64,000 nt of DNA, from positions 38,906,593 to 38,970,592 of the forward strand of contig NC_065882.2 of NCBI RefSeq assembly GCF_932274485.2. The letters are read 5' to 3'. The notes beneath the pieces are model-generated. The model searched no databases, was not told the origin of the DNA, and saw only the letters and a list, made by a program, of their open reading frames with translations. Shown in pieces: positions 1 to 11,346 of the stretch. The stretch is from Patella vulgata. Its lineage: Eukaryota; Mollusca; Gastropoda; Patellidae. Position numbers and translations under genes: made by a program. How positions within the stretch are numbered: position 1 is the stretch's first letter; each line of letters begins with the position of its first letter.

Positions 1-2408
1 GTTTTCGTGAGATGAACCCCAAGTCCAAACAATATCTTTCTTTAAAAGTTTGTTAAGTGGTTGTAATACATGCGACAAGTTCGGTAAATATCGGCCTAAA
101 TAATTAATCATGCCCAAGACACGTTTCAATTCTGTAACTGTTGTAGGTACCCGTAATTCCTGGATAGCTTGTACCTTATCAGGATGTGGGCTAATACCAC
201 CTGAGCTGACAACGTGGCCTAACAAATCAATTGAGGTTTGACGTAGGGTACACTTATTTCTGTTTAGTTTAAGTCCTGACTCTTTAATGCGTTCTATGAC
301 TGCTGAAAGGTAGCGATCATGTTCTTCAAGCGTTACTCCGAATATAAATATATCGTCCATGTACACTGCTACTCCGCCCAAACCTGTTAGTAATTCAGAC
401 ATTTTTCTCATAAATATTTCCGGTGCACTGGTAATCCCAAATGGTAACCGTTTAAATCTGTATCGTCCATTAGGTGTAATAAATGTGGTTAATTTAGAGC
501 TCTCTGTATCAAGTGGTATCTGATAAAATCCGCTGGATGCATCTAGGTTTGAAAAGTATTGACTTCCTGACATTTTATGTAAAATATCTTCTAACGCGGG
601 TAAGACATATCTTTCGAGTTTAACACCTTTATTCAATTGACGTAAATCGACACATAAACGAACACGAACATTTTGTTTTAATACCTGAACCACTGGAGCA
701 CACCAGTCGTAAGGCTATGTGACTTTTTCGATGATATCTTGATCAATCATTCTTTTTAATTCTAATTCAACTTAAGGTAATAACGGAATTGGTATTCGTC
801 TAGCTGCATGGACAGAATATGGAATGACATCATCTTTTAGTAATATTTTTACTGGATCACCCTTTAAAGAGACCTAGATCTGCAAAAAGTTCTGTATCAA
901 TTTCAACACTGTCAACCTTACGACAGCTATCGTTTCTACTTATAAGTCCCATGCAAACTGCTGCTGTACGGCTAAGCAGATTATGAACAAAATTACCTCT
1001 AACAACGTAAATCATAATGTTAACAGTTTTGTGGTTGTGAACTATGGGTGTTATAAAATATCCTAGGCAATCTAACCTTCCACCTGGACTTCCAAAATTA
1101 ACATCAGACTTGTATAAAATAGGACGCGAATGCAACATATTAAATGTTAATTCGGATATTACAGTCGCATCGGCTCCGGAATCAATTTTAAACTGAAGTA
1201 AGGTGTCTTCAACTCTCAATGAAATATTCCACGCAGGTTCTGTATCTTGTAAACAATCTGTGGATGTCAGTGAACCAAGAAAAAACTTGGGTTGATTTTT
1301 ATCAGGAATCACTAAAGGGGAACAACTGCGGGTTGCTTCATCGTGGTGACAATATTCAATATTACTGATTAAAGGGAGGGTACTACAATTTTGTTCGTGT
1401 TTTACTGTCCGAGTTATCTCCCTTATAGACTTTGTCTTACAACACACTGCAAAATGTCCTATTTGATGACATTTCCTATACTCGGAATAACTAGCTGGGC
1501 AATATTCATCGAACCGGTGTTTACGGCTACATCATGTACAATTTCTGTTGTTTTCACGGTATTCTGTTTGGATTATAATTATGATAATAATATCGCTGTC
1601 TTGGATTCTGAAATTGCCTTGAATTATTGTTACTATGAAAAGTATGATAATGATGACCCCCTCTGAATCTTCCTCTACCTCTAAAATTTTCATTTGAGCG
1701 TCGATGATATGCTCCATGTCTCTCGGATCTTAGTGCTATTGCATCTATTTCTCGTTTCATGCTACCAAAGTAATTCATACTACTGCCACTTAGTACTTTC
1801 TTCACTTTTGGAATTATTTTGGCTTTTAATTAGTTCACTGTGCCTTGCTAAACTAATAATAGCTGATTCTAACGTTAAATTGTGGGTCATTTGCAATTTC
1901 TGTGAAACAGTCTTATCTAATACCATTATTACAATTCTGTCACGTATGCATTCGTCTTTTCCGACACCAAAATCACAATGTTCAGCCAAATCATAAAGTT
2001 TACGAACAAACGCTTCAACCGATTCTTCCGAATTTTGGACACGGTGGAATCTTGACCTTTCAAAGATTACATTTCTTTTTGGAATAAAATGATCATTAAA
2101 TTTCTGTAGCACAACGTCATAATCTTTCTTTTCATCATCGTTTCTAAACGTAAAACGTTTTACCACGTGCTCCGCCTCGGGACCCTGGCCATAGCATAAA
2201 TCATTGCGCTAACCTGCACATTTCCATCTTCGTCGTGAAGCTTTGTTGCAAGGCGATACCGGGAAAATCGCTCCCTCCATTCGAGCCACTCTGACGGGCG
2301 ATCAAACCTGAAAGCTTCTGGTGGATTAAATTTGGCCATATTATTTGTTCTAATGCTATGACTATTTTGACTTTTCTTCTGACACCATGTCGTGGTATGA
2401 CTAAACAA
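1..2408 (-). mobile_element. Ty3/gypsy LTR retrotransposon fossil (gag, protease, reverse transcriptase), partial
   Basis: Read on the minus strand this is a retroelement running off the left edge. A gag-like region lies at about 1780-2340, starting MAKFNPPEAFRFD; a CCHC-type knuckle lies near 1430-1480; an aspartic protease with the DSGADATVIS motif lies near 1110-1190; and a reverse transcriptase with the YMDDI box lies near 350. The order gag-protease-RT and the YMDDI form fit Ty3/gypsy (established family knowledge). A stretch at about 2377-2388 resembles a tRNA primer-binding site, so the LTR would lie just to its right, but I could not define its end. The copy is broken in several places (about four or more) and truncated by the window edge. 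Its open stretches suggest an element of moderate age. Confidence 0.85.
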
Positions 2409-2560
2409 TGGCGGCCATTTAATTTCTTTTATTACTAATTAAACATGCGCATTAACAAACGCGGCAAATATGAATATATAACGATTGATATTATTACACA
2501 TCAGAACAGTCACTAAGTTTTAGTCGTCTAAATTAAAAATTGAAGAAATGGCAAGCAATT
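2409..2560. other. Flank of the gypsy fossil, possible LTR remnant
   Basis: This AT-rich stretch lies upstream of the gag-like region in the element's orientation, where an LTR would sit. No second LTR copy is in the window, so neither its boundaries nor its identity can be shown. Confidence 0.25.
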
Positions 2561-3165
2561 TTCGTGTCGTAGTGTCACCTGGAACAGACAGTAGTTGAAT
2601 TTAAGAAGCATCGCTGCTTTGTGTCCAAATCGGAGTTTCACGCTCACTCGCCTGAAGGGAGATAACTCGTATATGTGATTTTTGTTGACAAGAAATTAAT
2701 AACACCCAATAACTGCTCAATAACACCCAATAACTGCCCAATAACACCAAATTGTTGACTTTGGAAATACAAAATAACAATTTAGTTGAATTTAAAAGCC
2801 TTGCAACGTTGAGCCCAAATCAGAGTTTTATGCTCACTCGCCTGAAGGGAGATAACTCGTGTATGTGATTTTTGTTTACAAGAAATGAATGCATGCTTTC
2901 GTTATACATGATAGGAAAAATCCCCGAGTTAAGTATCCTTGCGGATCATGTTTGAAAGAAACTCGCGATATTCAAAGCTTATATTGTGAAGTATGTCAAC
3001 GTTGGTGCCATTCAGATTGTGAGAAAGTAGATACTACTCAGTTGAATTTTTTTCAATGTTCAAGTGAAGACTACATAGTAGGTCTTGCAGATCCAACTAT
3101 GCTGGTTTTGATATTCAAATCTGAGTTTCACGCTCACTCGCCTGAAGGGAGATAACTTGTGTATG
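2561..3165. repeat. Three copies of a dispersed module ending GGGAGATAACTCG
   Basis: The module is recognised by 'ctcactcgcctgaaggga' followed by 'gataactcgtgtatgtgatt' and a TTGTTGACAAGAAA-like tail. Copies lie at about 2600-2700, 2780-2890 and 3100-3165. The first two are joined by 'ataacacccaataactg' reiterations (2700-2755). Diverged relatives occur at 9000-9190, 10860-11080 (inverted) and 18855-19010, so this is a module shared by several elements. The three copies here bracket the PHD-finger reading frame. Confidence 0.7.
2889..3155 (+). CDS. PHD-finger-like reading frame, probably transposon-derived
   Basis: The frame holds YPCGSCLKE, then LYCEVCQRWCHSDCEK and a later cysteine: a C-x2-C, C-x2-C-x2-WCH-x2-C arrangement as in PHD-type zinc fingers. 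It spans about residues 17-50 of an 88-codon frame. The ATG may be fortuitous, because the frame opens inside a dispersed repeat module and closes inside another copy of it. The peptide just before the finger (MHAFVI) resembles MYAFVAI in the minus-strand frame at 4892-5203, so both probably derive from the same kind of mobile element. PHD fingers occur in several transposon proteins as well as chromatin proteins. I infer a transposon remnant, not a host gene. Confidence 0.5.
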   Translation: MHAFVIHDRKNPRVKYPCGSCLKETRDIQSLYCEVCQRWCHSDCEKVDTTQLNFFQCSSEDYIVGLADPTMLVLIFKSEFHAHSPEGR

Positions 3166-3325
3166 TGATTCCCCGGTTATACCTGACAAGAAGTAGTGTC
3201 GTCTGTCCAGAATCGTGGGTTCTCTCTGGGTCATCACACTGGTAAAGCCCCCCCCCCCACACACACACACAAGAGAATTATTGAAATGACATAGTGGACG
3301 TTAAACCTCATCCCTCTATCTACAT
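3166..3325 (+). mobile_element. tRNA-derived SINE, 3' part
   Basis: The body 'cgtgggttctctctgggtc', the later 'gaattattgaaat' and the end 'gtggacgttaaacctcat' match the two fuller SINEs at 58985 and 60502. A C-run and a (CA) run (3248-3272) interrupt it. The tRNA-like head is missing; the copy starts at the equivalent of the B box (ccccgg). Confidence 0.7.
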
Positions 3326-3435
3326 AACTAATACTCACGACAAAGTATTTTGTGTACGTTTTAATCCTTATATATATATGTCATTACATATCGTTAAATC
3401 AAAAATCGCTTTAACTAGTGCATTATTATTATATA
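3326..3435. other. Unassigned AT-rich spacer
   Basis: Short AT-rich spacer with TA runs between the SINE and the MULE terminal repeat. Nothing is recognised. Confidence 0.3.
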
Positions 3436-3437
3436 TA

Positions 3438-4916
3438 AGATGGCCATCAATCTATAAATAACTATTTCAACCCCTCCATGGGTGTTGTCAGGCGGTGGCA
3501 ATAACAGAAAGTTATTACAGATATCCCCGCTATAGTTATTTTTATATCGCGAAACGAATCAAAACCCCATAATGCTTGGCCCCATGATGCTCCATTGGGA
3601 TGGCGAAGCACCAACCTATCACTATTTCTTTTCACATCTTCGTTCCCAGTTAGGTAGTGATAAAATAATATTTGGTACCGACAAAGAAAAATCTATGACT
3701 AAATCTTTGTATGAAGTATTCCAAAATTCTAATTTCTTACTTTGTACAAAACACATTAAGGAAAATTTATATCGATATTTAGAGAAATCGGGAACACCAC
3801 AAAAAGAACGCTCAATTATAAGAAATTTAATTTTTGGTAAGGAAGGAATTGTATATTCGAAAAATGACATGGATTTTGAAATGAAAAAAGATGATTTGTC
3901 TGTTTATTTTGAAAAATATCCTAGATTTGAACAATAGTGGGACAGGTATTTAAAACATAAATTGTTATTATATGTTATTAAGCCCCTCCAAAATAAACTG
4001 ATCTCAGACTTATGGACTAATAACAACGCAGAATCAATTAATAATAGATTGAAACAAGAAACCGATTGGCATATTCAGAATTTACCTGACCTTGTTACAA
4101 AATTGGCTAGAGTGTCAACATTTCAAATTCTCAACATACGTCGGGCTTTACACGGGACAGACAATTGGCAACTTGTAGACCACAAATCTGAGATCCGTCC
4201 TGAAACATGGGCTTGTATGGAAGCGGGCAAGAAAACTCGCATGTTGAATAAATATTTAATGAAGAAGAAAAATGTATATATAATGTAAATATTGTTAATT
4301 CAAAAAATGTTGATTTCGGGTGCGTAAAGCCCAAAGAAACGTCTGGCAAAAAACCAGGGCAACGTAAACGAAGGCGCGCAGAAAAAACTCATTGAATGGC
4401 TATGTTAGTTTTCATAAAATATTTCATATGAAACAGGTTTAAATGTTTTAATAAAATATTGTTTTGTAAAGGAATTAAAATTAAACGCCATGTATCTCGT
4501 TACCTCGTCAGGTAGCGCCTTTGTGCGTAAAATATTTGGCAGTTAATTAGAATTTCTTTACAGACTAATTATTTTATTATCTTTATAATATTTTCATATG
4601 AAACATTTTTAAATATGTCTATGTTTTTTTGATAAAACATTGGTTTGTAAAGGAATTAAAATTAACAGCCAAGTATCTCGTTATCTCGTCAGGTAGCGCC
4701 TATGTGCGTAGAATGTTTGGCAGTTAATTAGAATTTCTTTACAGACTAATCGTTATGTCGTCGGGTAGCGCATTTTTGCGCTAAATTATTGGAAGTTAAT
4801 TTGAATTTCATGAAAAACTATAGCGGGGACATCTGTAATAACGTTTTGTTATTGCAACTGCCTGACGATACCCATGGAGGGGTTGAAATAGTTATTCCAT
4901 ATTTGACGGCCATGTA
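3438..4916 (+). mobile_element. MULE-type DNA transposon with ~100-bp terminal inverted repeats
   Basis: The left end (about 3440-3545, containing 'caacccctccatgggtgttg' and 'atccccgctatagtta') is the inverted complement of the right end (about 4815-4915, containing 'aactatagcggggacatctg' and 'acccatggaggggttgaaat'). Between them lies a MULE-like transposase remnant. At about 1.5 kb it is far shorter than an autonomous MULE, so it is an internally deleted copy. No clean 9-bp target duplication is visible. The right end is repeated at about 6311-6411 because of the tandem duplication. Near 4440-4800 are two copies of a unit with 'ctcgtcaggtagcgcct'. Confidence 0.7.
3572..4288 (+). pseudogene. 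MULE transposase remnant
   Basis: A first part (3572-3937) reads MLGPMMLHWDGEAPTYHYFF and then GTDKEKSM and CTKHIKENL. A TAG at 3935-3937 interrupts it, and the same frame continues to 4288 with WTNNNAESINNRLKQETDW. The TD-x-E block, the C-x2-H block and the NNxAES block are the pattern of MULE catalytic domains (family knowledge). The N-terminal DNA-binding part and the first catalytic block are absent, and about 235 codons remain. Role: cutting and pasting its own element; it is inactive here. The final 110 codons are repeated exactly in the second duplication unit (5458-5784). Confidence 0.7.
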
Positions 4917-5454
4917 TAATTAATACGAATTGCAACGAAAGCATACATTAATTTCTTGTAAACAAAAGGTCTCAGATTAGCAATTATTTGCCCATTGACT
5001 TCAATGTTAAATGGCTGTAACATCACAGGCTGTAGCTTTTTTCTCAACATTCCGTTGGTTCCAATCTTTATAGGCACAATGGGGACAACATTTGGCAATC
5101 TCCTCATCATAATTTTGTAGAGGGTTGAAAATCTCACTTCCGACACAATGATTGCTCTGCAGAAAGACACTTTACACCCACTATCCCTCCGCTGTAATAT
5201 CATCAGTATTACCCAAAACTGCTATGAAATTGCAAATTTGATCCCTTTTCTCCAATTCTAGACCAAAAAGTCAACCCAAAAATGCAGGAAGAGGGGAGAA
5301 AAAAATTAAGGGAAAAATTGTCTATTTATAACTCGCACTACATGAAATAAGGGGAAATAATTACTAGTCTTAGTCCTATATACCTCACATGTTTCTGCAG
5401 TTTAAACAAATCTGTTGTTATCTAATAAACAAACATTTATGCAATTCCCTGGCC
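3959..5454. repeat. Tandem duplication, unit 1 (1,496 bp)
   Basis: This unit is followed directly by a second unit at 5455-6950. By eye I found no difference between them (constant offset 1,496). It starts inside the MULE transposase, includes the right terminal repeat and runs 540 bp beyond it. The junction shows only an 'aaa' overlap. Confidence 0.9.
4892..5203 (-). CDS. Hypothetical reading frame beside the MULE right end
   Basis: A 103-codon frame that I do not recognise. Its last part (residues about 80-103) runs through a dispersed module, with peptide FVYKKLMYAFVAIR resembling the codons before the PHD finger at 2889, and then into the MULE terminal repeat. That makes it more likely part of a mobile-element gene than a host gene. 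An exact copy lies at 6388-6699 in the second duplication unit. Confidence 0.25.
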   Translation of the reverse strand: MILQRRDSGCKVSFCRAIIVSEVRFSTLYKIMMRRLPNVVPIVPIKIGTNGMLRKKLQPVMLQPFNIEVNGQIIANLRPFVYKKLMYAFVAIRINYTWPSNME

Positions 5455-6950
5455 AAATTGTTATTATATGTTATTAAGCCCCTCCAAAATAAACTGATCT
5501 CAGACTTATGGACTAATAACAACGCAGAATCAATTAATAATAGATTGAAACAAGAAACCGATTGGCATATTCAGAATTTACCTGACCTTGTTACAAAATT
5601 GGCTAGAGTGTCAACATTTCAAATTCTCAACATACGTCGGGCTTTACACGGGACAGACAATTGGCAACTTGTAGACCACAAATCTGAGATCCGTCCTGAA
5701 ACATGGGCTTGTATGGAAGCGGGCAAGAAAACTCGCATGTTGAATAAATATTTAATGAAGAAGAAAAATGTATATATAATGTAAATATTGTTAATTCAAA
5801 AAATGTTGATTTCGGGTGCGTAAAGCCCAAAGAAACGTCTGGCAAAAAACCAGGGCAACGTAAACGAAGGCGCGCAGAAAAAACTCATTGAATGGCTATG
5901 TTAGTTTTCATAAAATATTTCATATGAAACAGGTTTAAATGTTTTAATAAAATATTGTTTTGTAAAGGAATTAAAATTAAACGCCATGTATCTCGTTACC
6001 TCGTCAGGTAGCGCCTTTGTGCGTAAAATATTTGGCAGTTAATTAGAATTTCTTTACAGACTAATTATTTTATTATCTTTATAATATTTTCATATGAAAC
6101 ATTTTTAAATATGTCTATGTTTTTTTGATAAAACATTGGTTTGTAAAGGAATTAAAATTAACAGCCAAGTATCTCGTTATCTCGTCAGGTAGCGCCTATG
6201 TGCGTAGAATGTTTGGCAGTTAATTAGAATTTCTTTACAGACTAATCGTTATGTCGTCGGGTAGCGCATTTTTGCGCTAAATTATTGGAAGTTAATTTGA
6301 ATTTCATGAAAAACTATAGCGGGGACATCTGTAATAACGTTTTGTTATTGCAACTGCCTGACGATACCCATGGAGGGGTTGAAATAGTTATTCCATATTT
6401 GACGGCCATGTATAATTAATACGAATTGCAACGAAAGCATACATTAATTTCTTGTAAACAAAAGGTCTCAGATTAGCAATTATTTGCCCATTGACTTCAA
6501 TGTTAAATGGCTGTAACATCACAGGCTGTAGCTTTTTTCTCAACATTCCGTTGGTTCCAATCTTTATAGGCACAATGGGGACAACATTTGGCAATCTCCT
6601 CATCATAATTTTGTAGAGGGTTGAAAATCTCACTTCCGACACAATGATTGCTCTGCAGAAAGACACTTTACACCCACTATCCCTCCGCTGTAATATCATC
6701 AGTATTACCCAAAACTGCTATGAAATTGCAAATTTGATCCCTTTTCTCCAATTCTAGACCAAAAAGTCAACCCAAAAATGCAGGAAGAGGGGAGAAAAAA
6801 ATTAAGGGAAAAATTGTCTATTTATAACTCGCACTACATGAAATAAGGGGAAATAATTACTAGTCTTAGTCCTATATACCTCACATGTTTCTGCAGTTTA
6901 AACAAATCTGTTGTTATCTAATAAACAAACATTTATGCAATTCCCTGGCC
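5455..6950. repeat. Tandem duplication, unit 2 (1,496 bp)
   Basis: Copy of 3959-5454, apparently identical. It carries the C-terminal MULE fragment (5458-5784, reading YVIKPLQNKLISDLWTNNNA), the right terminal repeat (about 6311-6411) and the minus-strand frame at 6388-6699. Upstream of the duplicated part the frame is extended by unrelated codons from 5389. Confidence 0.9.
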
Positions 6951-7436
6951 AAAGAATATGAAAATCTATGCATTTTCAGATGAGCTGTGCGGCATTCTGC
7001 AAACACTATAATACATCAGAAAACTGCGGAATTTCAGACAGAAATTTAAAAGCACATGAATTTTGAATTAAACAGAACATTTTTATTTTTGAACATAAAT
7101 GCATTCTGTAAAAAGATGAGATAAATTCAATATAAATCAAACACGAAAATACTTTAAAACAGTAATCATGATGCAATATTAGACTTTTTAACACTGGGAC
7201 TGGAACCAAAACTGATTACGATTTGCACTCCACTTCCACCACAGGTGTCATAGAGATCAGGGATGAAATTGATATGCATCATCGTTCTACTAAAGCAAGT
7301 CCAGGAAGACATCCGGTTTTGAGATGTAGACCTGAAATGTTAAATTTGGATGAGAATGAGAATTCTGGGGCGAATACTATCCAGGGAAACGGTCATTGAC
7401 ATCCAGAAAATGGTCAAAATGTGGAATTCTGTCATT
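6951..7436. other. Unassigned non-coding DNA
   Basis: AT-rich sequence without a convincing gene, repeat or terminal motif. A 67-codon minus-strand frame at 7006-7209 has no recognisable motif. Confidence 0.3.
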
Positions 7437-8475
7437 CAGTTACAAGGGGAGATAATTGTGGTCTGTAGCCGTGCCACATGAAATGCGTGGTAACCTGATA
7501 TCTCGGAAACCGCTAACCGGAAGTGGTCGAAATTTTGTCTAATTTGAGATATTTTTAAAGTAATTATAATCTGCAAGTTTATTGAAATCGGTTGATAATT
7601 GTGGTCTGTAGCCGTGCCAAATGAAATGTGTGGTAACCTGATCTCAGAAACCGCTAACCGGAAGTGGTCGAAATTTTGCCTACTCTGAGATATTATTAAT
7701 GTTATCATATTCTGTAAGTTTCATGGAAATCGGTTGATAATTGTTATCTGTAGCCGTGCCACATGAAATGTGTGGTAACCTGATATCTCCGAAACCGCTA
7801 ACCGGAAGTGGTCGAAATTTTGCCTACTCTGAGATATTATTAATGTTATCATATTCTGCAAGTTTCAAGGAAATCGGTTATTGTGGTCTGTAGCCGTGCC
7901 ACATGAAATGTGTGGTAACCTGATATCACGGAAACCGCTTACCAGAAGTGGCCCAAATTTTGACTACTCTGAGATATTATTAATGCTATCATATTCTGTA
8001 AGTTTCATTGAAATCGGTTGATAATTGTGGTCTGTAGCCGTGCCACATGAAATGTGTGGTAAACTGATATCTCGGAAACCGCTAACCGGAAGTGGTCGAA
8101 ATTTTGTCTAATCTGAGATATTTTTAAAGTAATTATAATCTGCAAGTTTATTGAAATCGGTTGATAATTGTGGTCTGTAGCCGTGCCACATGAAATGTGT
8201 GGTAACCTGATATCTCCGAAACCGCTAATCGGAAGTGGTCGAAATTTTGCCTACTCTGAGATATTATTAATGTAATTATAATCTGTAAGTTTCATTGAAA
8301 TCGGTTCATAATTGTGGTCTGTAGCCGTGCCACATGAAATGTGTGGTAACCCCCATATATCTCGTAAACCGCCAACCGGAAGTGGCCGAAAGTTTTGCTA
8401 CTCAGAGATGTTATCAATGTTATCATAATCTGTAAGTTTCATTAAAATCGGGTAACAATTGTGGTCTGTAGTCGT
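7437..8475. repeat. Tandem array, period about 143 bp, about 7 units
   Basis: The anchor 'gtggtctgtagccgtgcc' recurs near 7458, 7602, 7743 (variant), 7884, 8026, 8168 and 8311, with a last partial at 8461. Each unit also carries 'aaaccgctaaccggaagtgg' and 'aagtttcattgaaatcggtt'. Spacing is 141-144 bp apart from the slightly longer last gap. Units differ by scattered substitutions, so the array is not newly expanded. Confidence 0.9.
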
Positions 8476-8641
8476 AAGGCTATTTTGAAATTCTTACTTG
8501 CCACATGTGGCAAATAGCCACTGCCGTAATAAATATTATTTGTATTCTATAGAAGTGACCCGTGCATTGCTTTGAAGGCAAAGTCTTATCTAGTAGATTC
8601 AAGATGGCGGAACCGACATCGGCAATTTGTCTATAGATAAC
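8476..8641. other. Spacer between the 143-bp array and the inverted-arm element
   Basis: Unique-looking sequence with a short 'cttgccacatgtggcaaata' palindrome near 8507-8526. No gene. Confidence 0.3.
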
Positions 8642-11346
8642 GTTCACCAGTTAATTGTCATTGTAAAAGGTGACAAATCAGGGCCCGACTAATCACCGGA
8701 ATTCACCGGAATTCATTTACAATCACCGGAATTAACATATAATCACCGGAATTCACTTCGAAAATTCCCGATTCCTCCAACAAAACTAATTTATTTTAAA
8801 TGTATAATACATTATAATGTAACGAATTACTATTTTGATATCTCCACAGGCCAAATAAAGGCCCTGTGTGTGTATTTATTTGAAAGACTACCGGAATTCA
8901 TTTCAAATATATGCATCATGGTTATGATAACGTAGGGCGCGTCGTATTACCCAATAGGCCGAACTCCAAAATAACACTAGTAAAAAAAAATTTGCATCGA
9001 GTTACCCAATAACTCCAAAATAACAACCAATAACTTCAAAAATATTGACTGTGGAAACACAAAATAACAATTTAGTATGAGTTTAAGAAGCGTGGCTGGT
9101 TTTTGTCCAAATCGGAGGTTCACGGGAGATAACTCGTGTATGTGATTTTTGTTGACAAGAAACTTATGTATTCCTTTGTTGCAATTCGTTGTAATGTATT
9201 GTAATTAGAGATTGATTAATAGTTTATCAAAACAGTAATTATATGCATGAAACATATTATGGTATATATAGTGCAATAAACAATTTAATATTATAGCTAT
9301 ATTTATTTATTTATACTTGTGTCGATTGTAACTTTCGGTCATCGACATCGTAACTTGTTTTGAAATAAATAAATTCTCATTCTCATGTTATCATAGTTTA
9401 TTATGGTTGTTGGATGTGTGATTGTATGTGATTTGTCACTTTATACAATGACAATATTTACATTTAATAGGATTTGTAAATCCGATATTTTGACCATTAA
9501 AGGGAGATTACTCGACATGTGTGGAGAAAATCTCGTAACTCGTCAAATTTGAGATGTTTTAAAACAATTATGTGTAGAACCTATTTGTAATTCATCAAAA
9601 AGCCTCTTTTATCAGCATTTCAGTCCTAATTTTAACTTACAATATTATTTGACCAAATCCATACACCGGAATTCACTTTGGAGATATCAGAATTCGCCCG
9701 TACAATCTTCCTATTTACTTATATTTTTCCATTAATATTAATAGTGAATTACTTTAAAACACATAAAATCACCGGAATTCACATCGAAAACACATAAACA
9801 CCGGAATTCACATTGAAAACATATAAACACCAGAATTCACTTTCAACATATCTAAATTCGCACTGGAGACCTTCGTATTTACTAATATTTTACATTAATA
9901 ACATATTACTTTAAATCACCGGGATTCACTTTGAAAACATATAAACATCGGAATTCACTTCCAAAATATCGGAAATCGCACTTAAGACGTTCGTATTCAC
10001 TAATATTTTACATTAATAATAAATTACTTTTAAACACCGAAATCACCGGAATTCACATTGAAAACATATAAACACCGGAATTCACTTTCAAATATCGGAA
10101 TTCGCACTTCAGACCTTCGTACTCGATCACAAATATTTTACAATAATGATAAATTACTTTAAAACACCGGAATTCACTTACAAAATATCTGAATTCGCAC
10201 TTTAGACCTTCGTATTTACTAATATTTTACATTAATAAAAAATTACTTTAAAACACCGGAATTCACTTTGAGAAAATCGGAATTCGCCCCAAGACAATTG
10301 TATTTACCTATATTTTGCATTAATATTAATACTAGAATGTATCTGCTGTAAAACGATATTTCCAGATGGTCAACTCGGGGAAACACAATAAAGACACAGC
10401 AGTAATCCATGTAAAATGTCAAACCGAACATTTCTAGAATGTAGATGAGCTAAGTTTATTCGAAAATTAACTTAGTAATAGTCAGCCAATCAAATAATTA
10501 TAAAGTCTCATCAATAATGGTTTGGATGTTTTCATAAATAATCCGTTGTAGCATGAAGCAGTCCAGATTAAATGAAGTGTAATTTTAATAATATGCCAAT
10601 AGTAGGCATATAGAATGTTCACCAGTTAATTGTCATTGTAAAAGGTGACAAATCACATACAATCACACCTCCAAAAAACATAACAAACTATGATAACATG
10701 AGAATGAGAATTTATTTATTTCTAAACAAGTTACGATGTCGATGACCGAAAGTGACAATCGGCGCAATTTGCAATTATAAATAAATAAATAAATAAATAT
10801 AGCTATAATATTAAATTTTTATTTTAATAAACTATTATCAATCTTTTATTACAATACATTACAACGAATTGCAACGAAAGTATACATTAGTTTCTTGTCA
10901 ACAAAAATCACATACACGAGTTATCTCCCGTGAACCTCCGATTTGGGCACTTAAATCAGCGAGGCTTCTTAAATTCAACTAAATTGTTATATTGTGTTTC
11001 CACAGTCAACATTTTTGGGGTTATTGGCTGTTATTTTGGAGTTATTGGGTAATTCGACGCAAATTGTTATTATGTGTTATTTTGGCGTTATCATAATCAT
11101 GATGCATATATATATTTGAAATGAATTCCGGTAGTCTTTCAAATAAATTCACCTACAGCGCCTTTATCTGGCCTGTGGAGAGATCAAAATGTATTATACA
11201 TTTAAAATAAGTGAGTTTTGTGGGAGGAATCGGGGATTTTAGAAGTGAATTCCGGTGATTGTAAATGAATTCCAGTGATTGTAAATGAATTCCAGTGATT
11301 GTAAATGAATTTCGGTGAATTCCGGTGAATTCCGGTGATTAGTCTA
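8642..11346. mobile_element. Large inverted-arm (foldback-like) element with ACCGGAATTCAC repeats
   Basis: The left arm (about 8684-9455) and right arm (about 10620-11346) are inverted complements about 730-770 bp long. In both, from outside in: clustered 'aatcaccggaattcac', 'gattcctcc', 'atctccacaggcc', the shared GAGATAACTCG module, 'gcaattcgttgtaatg', 'cgatgtcgatgaccgaaag'-type sequence and 'tcatagtttattatg'. The centre (about 9650-10350) is a tandem array. A 39-bp segment beginning 'gttcaccagttaattgtc' lies just outside the left arm (8642) and at the inner start of the right arm (10617). No protein-coding frame is recognisable, so the element is non-autonomous and its class is not determined. 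Confidence 0.75.
9650..10350. repeat. Central array of the inverted-arm element, period about 105-120 bp
   Basis: About six units carry 'aacaccggaattcacttt', 'gaattcgcactt' and a block like 'gaccttcgtatttactaata' (near 9865, 9985, 10105, 10205 and variants at 9710 and 10290). GAATTC occurs once or twice per unit. Confidence 0.75.

Noticed and set aside
6388-6699. Independent second gene identical to 4892-5203
   Set aside because: It is just the second unit of the 1,496-bp tandem duplication.
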